Source: Acidimicrobiales bacterium
GTDB taxonomy: Bacteria > Actinomycetota > Acidimicrobiia > Acidimicrobiales > Aldehydirespiratoraceae
Assembly (NCBI GenBank): GCA_029263215.1
Contig: JAJCXY010000087.1
Location: 1-32,731, forward strand
Length of the DNA stretch: 32,731 nt
Direction of reading: 5' to 3'
Shown here: one piece after another, positions 1-8,306 of the stretch
How the letters are laid out: each line of letters starts with the position of its first letter
Numbering within the stretch: the stretch's first letter is position 1
Program-made: the position numbers and the translations under genes
The notes under the pieces: model-generated
Databases searched by the model: none
What the model saw: the letters and a program-made list of their open reading frames with translations, nothing else
What the model was told of the DNA's origin: nothing

Positions 1-100
1 GTCGGGTCCTGTGCAACAGGAGCCTGTGAACCGAGTCAGGGCCGGAAGGCAGCAGCTCTCAGCGGAGCCTTCTGTGTGCCGCAGATCGCCTGGCCGCCAC
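1..100 (+). ncRNA. ffs: SRP RNA (4.5S-like), 5' end possibly cut by the window edge
   Basis: RNA scaffold of the signal recognition particle, which binds Ffh and targets nascent membrane proteins. Bases 34-56 hold the near-universal apical signature: GTCAGG, then a GCCGGAAGGC hairpin with the GGAA tetraloop, then AGCAGC. Flanking bases 10-25 and 65-82 can pair imperfectly, as expected for the rod of a small bacterial SRP RNA. The exact ends are estimated. A CCCG-GAAA-CGGG hairpin at 102-113 follows. The gene lies upstream of dnaX-ybaB-recR, an arrangement also known in Bacillus (scr-dnaX-yaaK-recR), except that an MFS gene sits in between here. Confidence 0.9.
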
Positions 101-145
101 TCCCGGAAACGGGCGTCGCCGCGCCCGGCCTGGCAGACTGCGCCG

Positions 146-1444
146 GTGACGGACACTGTGGCGCCGCCCCCACTCCGATCAACGATTACAGCCACGTGGG
201 CGCTGTTCGCCGGGATCATGTTGATCATGGCCGGCAACGGCCTCCAATTCTCCACGGTGGGGATCCGGTCGACCGTCGAGGACTTCAATTCCGTGGCCAT
301 CGGCATCATGACCGCGGCCTACTACCTCGGCTTCTTGTTCGGTGCCCGGTTCACCTTTGGTGCGTTGGGGCGGGTGGGTCACATCCGGGTGTTCTCGGCG
401 TTGGCCTCGAGTGCGAGCGCCTCTGTACTGATGCACAGCCTTTGGGTGACTCCGGTGAGCTGGTCGCTGATGCGCTTCGCCACCGGGTTCTGCATGGCCG
501 GACTCTTCATCGTGAGTGAGAGCTGGCTGAACGATCGCGCCACCAACGCCACTCGGGGCCTGATCATGTCGGCGTACATGGTTGTGGGAATAGGCGGCCG
601 TGCGGCGGGTCAGGCCCTACTCAATGTGGGCGATCCCGAAAGCTTCGATTTGTTCGTGATGGCCAGTGTCCTCGTGTCGATCGCGCTGGTGCCGATGGCG
701 ATGTCGGCCAGCTCGGCGCCACCGGTGGTGGTGCCGGTCGCCATGTCGTTTCGAGAGATGCGCAAGCTCGTGCCGACAGGGCTGATCACCGTCTTCTCCA
801 GCGGCCTGTCCACCGCAACGCTCGGCGGACTGCTCGCCGTCTACGCCACCCGGGTCGGTATGAGCACCGGTGAACTCTCCCTCTTCATCACCGCCCTTCT
901 CCTGGGCGCGGTTACCCTCCAGATCCCCATCGGCGCGGCATCGGACCGGATCCTGCGTCGGGTGGTGATGCTGGTGGTGGCCCTGACGGCATCGGGCATC
1001 GCGGTGGCCCTGGCGATGGCGCCGCGCACCGGGATAGTGCCCTTGGTGCTGATCTTCTTTCTCGGTGGCACCACCTACCCGCTCTACAGCCTCGGCGTCG
1101 CCTACACCAACGACTGGGTTCCCGATGAGAAGCGGGCCGGCGCGTCGATGGTGCTGATGATCGTCAACAGTGTGGGGGCGATCGTGGGCCCGATCGTCGC
1201 CTCGATCGCGATGACGCGATCGGTGGCCGGGTATTTCTGGATGCTCGCAGCGGTCCACGCCGCCTATGGGATCTACCTGTCGTGTCGGATCGCGATCAGG
1301 CGCCCGGTTCCGGCCGATCGAAAGAGTCGCTTCATGCCGATCCCCGAGAGGGCCACGGCGATGATCCTCAGCGGTGGCCGGCGCCTGTCGCAACCGATCA
1401 GGGCCACGAGGCGCCACGGCGGCGAGGCGTCGTCTGAGAAGTAG
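146..1444 (+). CDS. MFS transporter (YcaD-like)
   Basis: Predicted 432-aa inner-membrane secondary transporter of the major facilitator superfamily; the substrate cannot be read from the sequence. About twelve hydrophobic segments are visible, starting with the helix at residues 17-35. The segment after helix 2 (GARFTFGALGRVGHIRV) sits where MFS motif A lies, and a second motif-A-like loop (GAASDRILRR) starts the second half. The C-terminal ~50 residues are a basic cytoplasmic tail. I start at GTG 146, because the longer open frame back to base 11 would run through the SRP RNA and has no hydrophobic or conserved content. It ends 12 nt before dnaX and sits unusually between ffs and dnaX. Confidence 0.85.
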   Translation: MTDTVAPPPLRSTITATWALFAGIMLIMAGNGLQFSTVGIRSTVEDFNSVAIGIMTAAYYLGFLFGARFTFGALGRVGHIRVFSALASSASASVLMHSLWVTPVSWSLMRFATGFCMAGLFIVSESWLNDRATNATRGLIMSAYMVVGIGGRAAGQALLNVGDPESFDLFVMASVLVSIALVPMAMSASSAPPVVVPVAMSFREMRKLVPTGLITVFSSGLSTATLGGLLAVYATRVGMSTGELSLFITALLLGAVTLQIPIGAASDRILRRVVMLVVALTASGIAVALAMAPRTGIVPLVLIFFLGGTTYPLYSLGVAYTNDWVPDEKRAGASMVLMIVNSVGAIVGPIVASIAMTRSVAGYFWMLAAVHAAYGIYLSCRIAIRRPVPADRKSRFMPIPERATAMILSGGRRLSQPIRATRRHGGEASSEK

Positions 1445-1447
1445 AGT
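1442..1447 (+). promoter_or_regulatory. -10 box (TAGAGT) for dnaX
   Basis: A TANNNT hexamer overlapping the stop codon of the MFS gene, 9 nt before the dnaX ATG. The transcript would start at or within about 2 nt of the start codon. No Shine-Dalgarno sequence precedes dnaX. Confidence 0.45.
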
Positions 1448-1456
1448 CGGACCCAC

Positions 1457-3340
1457 ATGGCCTACCAGTCGCTATATCGCCGATATCGCCCCCAGAAGTT
1501 CTCCGAGATCCGCGGTCAGCAACATGTCGTGTCCGCTCTCCAGAACGCGGTGGTCAAGGGAGAGGTTGGACACGCCTACCTTCTCCACGGTCCTCGGGGT
1601 ACCGGCAAGACCACGTCGGCAAGGGTGCTGGCCAAGGCTCTCAACTGTGAAAATATCGGCGCCGACGGCGAGCCGTGCGGTGTTTGTGAGAGCTGTGTCG
1701 CCATCGAACACGGTCGCTCTTTCGACCTCCACGAACTCGACGCGGCGTCCAACAACAAGGTCGAAGACATGCGCGACCTGTTGGGGAAGGTCAACCTCGG
1801 CAACCCGGGGAGGGCCAAGGTCTACATCCTCGACGAGGTCCACATGCTCACCTCGCAGGCCGAGAATGCCCTGCTGAAAACACTCGAAGAACCGCCCGAT
1901 CACGTCACCTGGGTGCTCGCCACCACCGAACCCCACAAGGTCGTGGAGACGATCCGTAGCCGCTGTCAGGTGTTCGAGCTCTCCCTGCTCGGCGCCGAAG
2001 AGATGGCCGACCACGTGCGTTGGATAATCGACGATGCGGGCCTCGACGTCGGTGAGGATGCCGTCGACCATGTGGTCGCCGCGGGCGGAGGTTCCGCACG
2101 CGACACCCTTTCGGCTCTCGACCGGGTCGTGGCCGCCGGCGGTGTGGTCGAGATCGACACCTCCACCGACTCATTGCTCGAGGCGCTGGCCGACCATGAT
2201 GTCGCCGCGGCCCTCGAGGCAGTGGGAGATGCGCTCGGGCGCGGGCGTGATCCACGAACGATCGGAGAGGGTGTCCTCGCCGGGTTGCGAGACACCTTCC
2301 TCATGGCCATGGGCGCGCCATCGCCGCGCCTCGGCGGCCGCGAGCGCGTTCGCGCCGAAGCTCTCGTCGGCCGCATGAGCCCCGCCGCCATCACCCGCGC
2401 CCTGGAGACACTGGGCGTCGCACTCGTCGAGATGCGTCAGGCCCCCGACCCCAGGGTCGACCTCGAGGTGGCATTCGTGCGTCTCTGTCGACCCGCTGCC
2501 GATCGCTCCGTCGATTCCCTCATCGAGCGCGTAGACCGACTCGAACAGCAGCTGGCCGGTGGAGCTCCCGTCGCTGCGGCGCCGCTTGCTGCGCCCCCGG
2601 TCGAGAGTTCTGTCTCGACCCCACCCCCAACTGCGCCCGCCGCTTCGCCAGCCCCAACGGAGCCAGCGCCGTCAGCGCCTTCCGCTCCAGCGCCCTCCGC
2701 TTCCGCTGGAAACGGCCCCGCTACCGCGGCTCGCCGCGCTCTGGCCGACAAGCGCACCGGCGCAGCTGCGGCGGCCACGCCGTCGGCTCCGGCCCAAACG
2801 CCGCCCACGCCACCCGCTCCGCCTCCCCCCACTCCCAGGCCTGCGGCCTCGGCTGCCGAGTGGCCCGAACCCGTCGATCTGAGGTCGATCGTGCCCCTGT
2901 CGCCAACCGAGGTGGTCCAGCTGGCCAAGCTTCATCTCGGCGTGCCTCGCGACACCGTGGTGGCCAAGGCCTCTGAGATCCTCGGCCCCGCTGAGGGTGG
3001 CCGATCTCCGGGCGACCTCGTTCGGCTCTGGCTCACGCTCGTCGACGAATACTCGGTGCCGGTCGAGGCTTCCGACCCCGCACCGCCCCAGCCCGACGAA
3101 CCGCTACCGGTTGAGGCGCCACCAGCCGATCTCGACCCGGGTCCGTCACCTCCCGAAGAGTCGCCTGAGCCTCCCGCCGAAGAACCCCCGGCCGAGCCCG
3201 ACGATCCCGACGATCCCGACGATGTCGACCTGACCCAACTGGTCGACGCGCCGACCCACGCCGATGAACTGATCGAGCGACTCACCGAGGCCTTCCCCGG
3301 TGCCGAACTCCAAACCAAGGAAGAACCCGACCAGCCATGA
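1457..3340 (+). CDS. dnaX: DNA polymerase III subunits gamma/tau
   Basis: Clamp-loader ATPase of the replicative polymerase, 627 aa. Visible features: Walker A GPRGTGKT at 45-52; four-Cys zinc module C64, C74, C77, C80; Walker B ILDEVH with D126/E127; sensor ATTEP at 155-159; and the SRC motif with the arginine finger at 168-170. AAA+ and collar domains run to about residue 350. A Pro/Ala/Ser linker (about 365-470) follows, then a tau-like region at about 475-540 and an acidic Pro/Glu/Asp-rich tail. I see no A-rich slippery heptamer of the E. coli type, so a separate gamma product by frameshift is not indicated. Its stop overlaps the ybaB start (ATGA). First gene of dnaX-ybaB-recR. Confidence 0.97.
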   Translation: MAYQSLYRRYRPQKFSEIRGQQHVVSALQNAVVKGEVGHAYLLHGPRGTGKTTSARVLAKALNCENIGADGEPCGVCESCVAIEHGRSFDLHELDAASNNKVEDMRDLLGKVNLGNPGRAKVYILDEVHMLTSQAENALLKTLEEPPDHVTWVLATTEPHKVVETIRSRCQVFELSLLGAEEMADHVRWIIDDAGLDVGEDAVDHVVAAGGGSARDTLSALDRVVAAGGVVEIDTSTDSLLEALADHDVAAALEAVGDALGRGRDPRTIGEGVLAGLRDTFLMAMGAPSPRLGGRERVRAEALVGRMSPAAITRALETLGVALVEMRQAPDPRVDLEVAFVRLCRPAADRSVDSLIERVDRLEQQLAGGAPVAAAPLAAPPVESSVSTPPPTAPAASPAPTEPAPSAPSAPAPSASAGNGPATAARRALADKRTGAAAAATPSAPAQTPPTPPAPPPPTPRPAASAAEWPEPVDLRSIVPLSPTEVVQLAKLHLGVPRDTVVAKASEILGPAEGGRSPGDLVRLWLTLVDEYSVPVEASDPAPPQPDEPLPVEAPPADLDPGPSPPEESPEPPAEEPPAEPDDPDDPDDVDLTQLVDAPTHADELIERLTEAFPGAELQTKEEPDQP

Positions 3341-3708
3341 CCGACAATCTTCCCGAAGAGTCAGAGAATCCGTTCGGTGGCGTCATGCCCGATCTGGGTG
3401 GCCTGCTCGAATCGGCTCAGCAAATGATGGCCAATGCTCAGGCCGTTGCCGATGAGGTGGTCGAAGGCGTGGCAGGCGGCGGCCTGGTTAAGGTTGAGGT
3501 CGACGGCCACTTCACCTTCCATTCGGTGTCGATCAGTCCCGGTGCGGTTGATCCCGACGACATGTCGTTGCTGGAGGACCTCGTGCTGGCGGCCCTTCGC
3601 GATGCGTCCGGCCAGCTACAGGGTGGGCAGCAGGATGCGATGGGCGGCCTCGATCTCGGCGGCATGGACCTGGGTGGGCTCGGGGGCCTCCTCGGAGGCG
3701 GCGAGTGA
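3337..3708 (+). CDS. ybaB: YbaB/EbfC family nucleoid-associated protein
   Basis: Small (123 aa) DNA-binding protein of the YbaB/EbfC family, which forms tweezer-like dimers on the nucleoid. The family core is visible: the helix [19 protein letters not shown], the strands [20 protein letters not shown], and [16 protein letters not shown]. The C-terminus ends in Met/Leu/Gly repeats ([18 protein letters not shown]), which is common in actinobacterial members. It overlaps dnaX by 4 nt and recR by 4 nt, so the three genes are almost certainly translated in a coupled way. The dnaX-ybaB-recR order is conserved across bacteria and supports the call. Confidence 0.93.
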   Translation: MTDNLPEESENPFGGVMPDLGGLLESAQQMMANAQAVADEVVEGVAGGGLVKVEVDGHFTFHSVSISPGAVDPDDMSLLEDLVLAALRDASGQLQGGQQDAMGGLDLGGMDLGGLGGLLGGGE

Positions 3709-4319
3709 GTTATTCGGTCACTGTTCAGGAGCTGATCGACCAGCTCGGTCGCCTGCCTGGCATCGGCCCGAAATCGGCCCAACGGGTGGCCTTCTACCTA
3801 CTCAAGGCCCCGCCAGAGGATGCCCTTCGGCTGTCGCGAGCGATCGCGGAGGCAAAGGAGAAGGTGTCGTTCTGTGATCGATGCTTCAACCTGAGCGAGG
3901 GAGGCGAGGAGTGCGCTATCTGTAGGGATCCGCGCCGCGAGTCTCGGCTCCTGTGTGTGGTCGAGGACAGCCAGGACATCGTTGCGGTCGAGCGGACCCA
4001 GGAGTTCCGGGGTCGGTACCACGTACTCCAGGGCGCTTTCAGCCCGATCGACGGGATAGGGGTCGATCAGCTACGGGTGAAAGAACTCATGACGCGTGTA
4101 GGCGAGGAGGATGTGGAGGAGGTGATCGTGGCCACCAACCCAAACCTGGAGGGGGAGGCCACCGCCGCTCTGCTGGTGAAGTATCTCAAGCCGATGGGGG
4201 TGCGAGTCACCCGACTCGCCAGTGGTCTTCCGGTGGGCGGCGACCTCGAGTATGCCGATGAGCTCACCCTGGGGCGTGCTCTGGAAGGCCGCCAGTTGCT
4301 CGACGCCGGCGACGACTGA
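3705..4319 (+). CDS. recR: Recombination mediator RecR
   Basis: RecR (204 aa) works with RecF/RecO to load RecA on gapped DNA. Helix-hairpin-helix at residues 15-33 ([19 protein letters not shown]). Four-Cys zinc finger at C57, C60, C70, C73. Toprim domain from about residue 81, with [12 protein letters not shown] and the loop [11 protein letters not shown]. The C-terminal segment [26 protein letters not shown] is typical. The length matches the family (about 200 aa). The start is GTG 3705, overlapping the ybaB stop as GTGA. Last gene of the operon; a structured region follows. Confidence 0.97.
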   Translation: MSYSVTVQELIDQLGRLPGIGPKSAQRVAFYLLKAPPEDALRLSRAIAEAKEKVSFCDRCFNLSEGGEECAICRDPRRESRLLCVVEDSQDIVAVERTQEFRGRYHVLQGAFSPIDGIGVDQLRVKELMTRVGEEDVEEVIVATNPNLEGEATAALLVKYLKPMGVRVTRLASGLPVGGDLEYADELTLGRALEGRQLLDAGDD

Positions 4320-4333
4320 GGCCGAAAAACGGA

Positions 4334-4406
4334 CGAGGCGCCGTCTTGTACCTGCCGGAGCGCGGGCGGTATGGACAAATTCCGGCAGATCCAGGACGAC
4401 GCCTCG
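4334..4406. repeat. Nested inverted repeat downstream of recR
   Basis: Outer arms 4334-4345 and 4395-4406 pair at 11 of 12 positions. After a symmetric 6+6 nt internal loop, inner arms 4352-4359 (CTGCCGGA) and 4381-4388 (TCCGGCAG) pair perfectly around a 21-nt loop. The RNA from either strand would form a ~73-nt rod. There is no U-run right after it, so it is not a textbook intrinsic terminator. It lies between convergent recR (+) and the DivIVA-like gene (-). Possible roles are a bidirectional 3' end, a small RNA or a repeat element. The rest of 4407-4572 is AT-richer and holds a TTGACA at 4476-4481, but I see no clear -10 and no gene. Confidence 0.6.
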
Positions 4407-4572
4407 ACCTCACTTAGCGAGGGGGGAGGATGGTTAGATCCGTTCCTCGGTCTGTGTTGCGATTACTTTACGATTTTGACATACAGATGACAAGTCTTTT
4501 GTGAAGATTTCTTTTCGGGGCCGTTTTCGTCATCCCGTTACCCCAATGTCATCCCCCTGGCGCGTCGGGTCT

Positions 4573-5421
4573 CTATGCGCTGCGTCGGCGAGCCGAGACC
4601 TCGTCGGGGGCCGGGTCGTCGGCCCATCTCGCCTCGTCGCCCGCCGAGGGGTCTGGATCCTCGATGGTGAGGGCCAACTCCTTGGTTTGGTCGACGCCGA
4701 CGCGCGAAACGGAGGTCTGGATGTCGGCCATCGCAGCCTGGAGTCGGTCGTGGACGTCGCGTTCGGCAGCCAGCAGGCGGTCGAGACGCTGCTGGGACTC
4801 GTTGATCACCAGGGTTGAGCGTTCGATGGCGCTGCGCTCGGCATCCTCGACCAGGCTCGCGGCTGCGGACTCGGCCGCCTCGAGCTTCTCGGCGGCGTTG
4901 TGCTCCGCATCGGTGATCTGCTTCGCCGCCACGGCGCCGGCCTCTTCGATGATGGAGTCGGATTCACCCTTGGCGTCGGTGACGAGTTGCTCTGCTTCTG
5001 AGGTGGCGGCAGCGGCGAGTTGCTCGGCTTCCCCCTTGGCGTCGGTGACGAGTTGCTCGGCTTCTGAGGTGGCCGCGGCGCGAGCCTCCTCGAGTTCGCC
5101 GGCTGCGGTGGCACGGTCGGCCTCCGCCTCGGCCTTGGCCGCGGCGGCTTCGCCTTCGAGGGTGGTCGCGGCGGCCTCCGCCGTCTCGCGAATCGTGCCG
5201 GCATCGGCTGTGGCCTGGGCCGTGAGCTCCTCACTCGACTTCACCGCCTGATCGAGCATCTCGGCCACCGTGCCGCCAACGGCACGAACACCTTCCTGCT
5301 CCAGGGCCCGGATACGTTCGGCGGCCCGTTGGAGGAGCTCCTTCACTTCACCGGAGTCGACGCCACCATCATCTACGGCTTTGAATTCGACCTTCTCGAG
5401 ATCTTCGGGGCGGAGCTCCAT
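4573..5421 (-). CDS. DivIVA-domain coiled-coil protein
   Basis: 282-aa cytoplasmic protein. Residues 1-38 (LRPEDLEKVEFKAVDDGGVDSGEVKELLQ) match the DivIVA-type N-terminal domain, which senses curved membrane at poles and septa. Residues about 50-245 are an almost uninterrupted Ala/Glu-rich coiled coil, and the last 35 residues are acidic and Pro-rich. A 22-residue internal duplication is visible: ATSEAEQLVTDAKGE at 117-131 and again at 139-153. Wag31/SepIVA-like proteins are the obvious comparison, but the exact role (growth, division or scaffold) is inferred only from the fold. The start is ATG 5421; GATACT at 5433-5428 on the minus strand lies 6 nt upstream and could serve as a -10. Divergent from the epimerase gene. 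Confidence 0.75.
   Translation of the reverse strand: MELRPEDLEKVEFKAVDDGGVDSGEVKELLQRAAERIRALEQEGVRAVGGTVAEMLDQAVKSSEELTAQATADAGTIRETAEAAATTLEGEAAAAKAEAEADRATAAGELEEARAAATSEAEQLVTDAKGEAEQLAAAATSEAEQLVTDAKGESDSIIEEAGAVAAKQITDAEHNAAEKLEAAESAAASLVEDAERSAIERSTLVINESQQRLDRLLAAERDVHDRLQAAMADIQTSVSRVGVDQTKELALTIEDPDPSAGDEARWADDPAPDEVSARRRSA
4967..5073 (-). repeat. Direct repeat inside the DivIVA-like gene
   Basis: Two 41-bp copies, 4967-5007 and 5033-5073, differ at one base and are spaced 66 bp apart (22 codons), so the frame is kept. This near-identity at the DNA level points to a recent duplication of three helical turns of the coiled coil. Confidence 0.85.
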
Positions 5422-5478
5422 GGTCGCAGTATCTCATGAGTGAGAGTGATGCGGTGGAAGTTCTCTGAAGAGTGCAAA

Positions 5479-5484
5479 TACGAT
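5479..5484 (+). promoter_or_regulatory. -10 box (TACGAT) for the epimerase gene
   Basis: TANNNT hexamer 7 nt before the GTG start at 5492, with no ribosome binding site between them; this fits a leaderless transcript. Confidence 0.6.
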
Positions 5485-5491
5485 CCCGAAT

Positions 5492-5893
5492 GTGCAACTC
5501 ACCGAGATCGACCACATCGCCATCGCCGTCAATGATCTCGAGGCCGCGATCAAGTACTACGGCGAGGCCTTCGGAGCGGAGGTGCACCATCGCGAAATCG
5601 TCGAATCCGATGGGGTCGAGGAAGCCCTGATCAAGGTCGCCGATTCTTACATCCAGCTCACCGCCGCCACCCGCCCCGACTCGCCGATCGCCAAGTATCT
5701 CGTGAAGCGGGGCGAAGGTCTTCATCACGTGGGCTACCGCGTCGACGACTGCGCGTCTGCTCTGGCCCAGATGATCGAGGCGGGTGCCACCGCCATCGAC
5801 GCCGCGCCCCGGCCCGGATCTCGGGGCACCACGGTGGCGTTCGTACATCCCAAGGGCTCGTTCGGAACCCTCATCGAACTGGTGCAGGAATGA
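5492..5893 (+). CDS. mce: Methylmalonyl-CoA epimerase
   Basis: 133-aa vicinal-oxygen-chelate enzyme that interconverts (S)- and (R)-methylmalonyl-CoA between propionyl-CoA carboxylase and the mutase. Two beta-alpha-beta-beta-beta modules are visible: IDHIAIAVNDLEAAIKYYGEAFG at 6-28 and LHHVGYRVDD at 77-86. Likely metal ligands are H8, Q55, H78 or H79, and E129, in line with the P. shermanii enzyme. Length is normal for the family. The start is GTG 5492, right at the expected transcript start after TACGAT. It is monocistronic and converges on the helicase gene, 15 nt away. Its carboxylase partner could be the one at 14.9 kb, though that substrate is uncertain. Confidence 0.93.
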   Translation: MQLTEIDHIAIAVNDLEAAIKYYGEAFGAEVHHREIVESDGVEEALIKVADSYIQLTAATRPDSPIAKYLVKRGEGLHHVGYRVDDCASALAQMIEAGATAIDAAPRPGSRGTTVAFVHPKGSFGTLIELVQE

Positions 5894-5914
5894 GCTGAGC
5901 GGGTCGGGTCAGCT
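5893..5914. terminator. Short hairpin between convergent genes
   Basis: AGCTGA at 5893-5898 and TCAGCT at 5909-5914 form a 6-bp stem around a GC-rich 10-nt loop, spanning the stop codons of the epimerase and helicase genes. No U-run. A weak bidirectional terminator is possible. Confidence 0.25.
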
Positions 5915-8257
5915 ACGGAGTTCCGCCACCCCGTTGGGGGTGAGCAGGGTGGCCGCCAGGCCCGGTGCACCACGCTTCACCGGAATGGCAATGGCATGCT
6001 CGGCCAACCGGACGCCGATCGCGGGATCGTTGTGGGTAAGGCTGAAGTTCATGAGCGTCACGCCCGCGGGGGCACTCGCGGCGGGGGTGACCGAGGGCCA
6101 TTCGATGAGGAACGGGAGCACACCGTCGTCGGTGGGTAGCGGTGCGGTGAGCTTCCACTGCAGGACCGAACCATCGGGGGTGGTGCGTTGCATCGCCATG
6201 GCGTCGCCGGGATCGATCCCGCGATTGCGTGCCCACCCGACCCACAGCTCGATATCGGGCACCCTGATCGCCCAGGTGACCAGGCGAGGCACGGTCACTT
6301 CGTCTACGCCGAACGGCCGGGGACCGGGAGGATCAGGCTGATCCGGGTCGGGGCCGATCAGTTCCAGGTAGGCCCCGTCGCCGAGGCCCAGTAGCGCGTT
6401 TCTGGTGCCGAACCCGTCGTGGCGCCCGCCTTGGGATGGGGTGACGCCCCAGGATTCAGCGACCGTGGCCACCGTCGAGTCGAGGTCGGGGGTGGCATAC
6501 ACGAGATGGTCGATTCGAGCCTCCAGCATCGCGGCCCGATTAATCGCGGGGTCCTTGATCCGTCCGCCCAGATCAACCGCCAACAGACCGGCCGCGAAAC
6601 GAAGAGGATCCTCGCCGCTGATCTTGGCCGTGCGACCGTCGGCCAACACGAAGCGGCCCCCAGCACCCGGCTTGGCCCGCGCAATCCGGTCGGGGAATCC
6701 ACCGGCCAGTGCCGGCCCGATGTCGCTCAGGGAGACGGGGCCGGGCTCGACTCCGTGACGGCGGGCGAGATCGTGGGCCCGGTCGCGGGTCTGGCGGATG
6801 GCTCGGCCGTCGGCCTGTGGGTGATGGGCATCGGGATCGAGCAGGAGCGTCACCCGCTCGGCGAGGTCGACCGGCAGATCCGAGGGCCTACCGCGCAGAA
6901 TGTCACGGTCGTCGATGAGGGCGGCAAGCAGGCAACCCAACCACCGGTGCCGCCCGGTTGCGATCGCGCGGGCCAGGCGGGGATGGGTGCCAATGGCAGC
7001 GAGATCGGCGCCGAGGGGAGTGATGACAGCCTGGTCGTCGAGAGCCCCGAGCGATTGCAGCAGGGCGACGCCATCGGTCCACGCCTGCTGGGGTGGTGGA
7101 TCGAGGAAGGTCAGTTCATCGGGATCGGTGATGCCGCGCGAGGAGAGATCGAGGACCAGGCCGGCCAACTCGACCTCGGTGATCTCCGGAGCCAGGAATG
7201 GCACCCGGCCCGCATGCTCGACCTTCGACCACAGACGGATCGCGATCCCGGGCCCGGTGCGACCGGCCCTCCCGGCCCTTTGCTCGGCCGATGCCCGCGA
7301 GGCTGTGATCGTGGTGAGGGCCGTCATGGCGGTTCGGGTGTCGTAGCGGGGCACCCGGGCCAGGCCCGCGTCGACCACCGACCCGATTCCCTCGACGGTC
7401 AGGCTCGTCTCCGCCAGATCTGTTGCCAACACGATCCGCTTGTCGGCGCGGGGAACGAGCGCCGCGTCCTGTTCGGCGGCGGGGAGTGATCCGTGGAGGG
7501 CCAGGATCGCCGGTCCGTCGTACCCGAGTTCGGCCTGAAGGGCTGTCTCGGTGCGTCGAATCTCACCCACGCCGGGAAGAAACACCAGCACATCGTCGGG
7601 CGACCGGAGCGCTTCTTTGACCGAGTGGACCACGGCCGGCACGAGAGGGTCGCGCCGCTTCTTGGGTCGCCAGAAGATCTCGACGGGGTGAGTCCTGCCG
7701 TGCGAGTTCACGGTGGGGGCCGGATCGGCCCGGCCACCGAGCACAGCCGCGACCGCCCCGGTGTCGAGGGTGGCCGACATCACGAGCAGTCGAGCATCGA
7801 GGCCGTGATGTCGTCGGCTGTGCAGGGCCAGAGCCAGGCCGGTGTCGCCGGGAAGACTGCGCTCGTGGAATTCATCGAAGATCACCAGACCCACGCCGCG
7901 AAGCGCCGGGTCTTGGACGAGGCGGGCCGTGAGGACGCCCTCGGTCACGACCTCGATGCGGGTGTCGGGGCCGATTCGGCGGTCGTCGCGGGTGACCCAC
8001 CCGACGGTCTGGCCCGGCTCCTCGCCCAGGAGCGAGGCCATCCGCCTCGCCGCGGCCCGAGCCGCCACCCGGCGTGGCTCGAGAAGTACGATCCGGCGCC
8101 CGGCAAGCCAGGGCTCATCGCGTAGGCGGAGCGGCACGACGGTCGTCTTCCCCGCGCCAGGCTCAGCGGTGAGTACGGCATGGCCGGTGTCGGCCAGAGC
8201 CATACGAAGCGCATCGAGCGAGTCCTCGATGGGCAGACCGGTGAGGTCGGGTTTCAT
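5909..8257 (-). CDS. hrpB: HrpB-like DEAH-family helicase, C-terminally truncated and fused to a glyoxalase-like domain
   Basis: 782 aa counted from ATG 8257 (ATGs at 8266 and 8269 are alternatives; a longer frame to 8332 would overlap the divergent nuclease gene). Residue numbers here are from 8257. Helicase core: Walker A EPGAGKTT at 32-39, DEFH at 128-131, SAT at 161-163, motif VI QRAGRAGRTG at 326-335. The HA2-like region follows to about 560. Where HrpB proteins normally continue for about 250 residues to the HrpB_C domain, this one switches at about residue 575 to a glyoxalase-like (VOC/PF13468-type) domain: MLEARIDHLVYATPDLD, then GGRHDGFGTRNALLGLGDGAYLELIGPDPDQP. That domain keeps its own Met at its head (6529). 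The junction is in frame with no stop. RNA helicase activity and the substrate of the C-terminal part are unknown. Confidence 0.85.
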   Translation of the reverse strand: MKPDLTGLPIEDSLDALRMALADTGHAVLTAEPGAGKTTVVPLRLRDEPWLAGRRIVLLEPRRVAARAAARRMASLLGEEPGQTVGWVTRDDRRIGPDTRIEVVTEGVLTARLVQDPALRGVGLVIFDEFHERSLPGDTGLALALHSRRHHGLDARLLVMSATLDTGAVAAVLGGRADPAPTVNSHGRTHPVEIFWRPKKRRDPLVPAVVHSVKEALRSPDDVLVFLPGVGEIRRTETALQAELGYDGPAILALHGSLPAAEQDAALVPRADKRIVLATDLAETSLTVEGIGSVVDAGLARVPRYDTRTAMTALTTITASRASAEQRAGRAGRTGPGIAIRLWSKVEHAGRVPFLAPEITEVELAGLVLDLSSRGITDPDELTFLDPPPQQAWTDGVALLQSLGALDDQAVITPLGADLAAIGTHPRLARAIATGRHRWLGCLLAALIDDRDILRGRPSDLPVDLAERVTLLLDPDAHHPQADGRAIRQTRDRAHDLARRHGVEPGPVSLSDIGPALAGGFPDRIARAKPGAGGRFVLADGRTAKISGEDPLRFAAGLLAVDLGGRIKDPAINRAAMLEARIDHLVYATPDLDSTVATVAESWGVTPSQGGRHDGFGTRNALLGLGDGAYLELIGPDPDQPDPPGPRPFGVDEVTVPRLVTWAIRVPDIELWVGWARNRGIDPGDAMAMQRTTPDGSVLQWKLTAPLPTDDGVLPFLIEWPSVTPAASAPAGVTLMNFSLTHNDPAIGVRLAEHAIAIPVKRGAPGLAATLLTPNGVAELRS

Positions 8258-8306
8258 CGGCTGCATCATGGCGCACGACAGGCGCGCGTGTGCGAGGCTC
8301 GGTCCG

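Noticed and set aside
11..145. N-terminal extension of the first MFS protein to base 11
   Set aside because: It would translate the SRP RNA and carries no hydrophobic or conserved content; GTG 146 sits just before the first helix.
1860..1890. A-run in dnaX (CTGAAAAC) as a frameshift site for a gamma subunit
   Set aside because: It is near codon 140, in the ATPase domain, and not an A AAA AAG-type heptamer; nothing suitable occurs near codons 400-450.
3310..3316. Further CCAAACC copies at 3310-3316, 4140-4146 and 13589-13583 (minus)
   Set aside because: All lie within coding sequence and none is followed by CGTNT after 17 nt.
4476..4504. TTGACA in the AT-rich gap after recR as a promoter
   Set aside because: No -10 hexamer at the right spacing and no plus-strand gene downstream; the next gene is on the minus strand.
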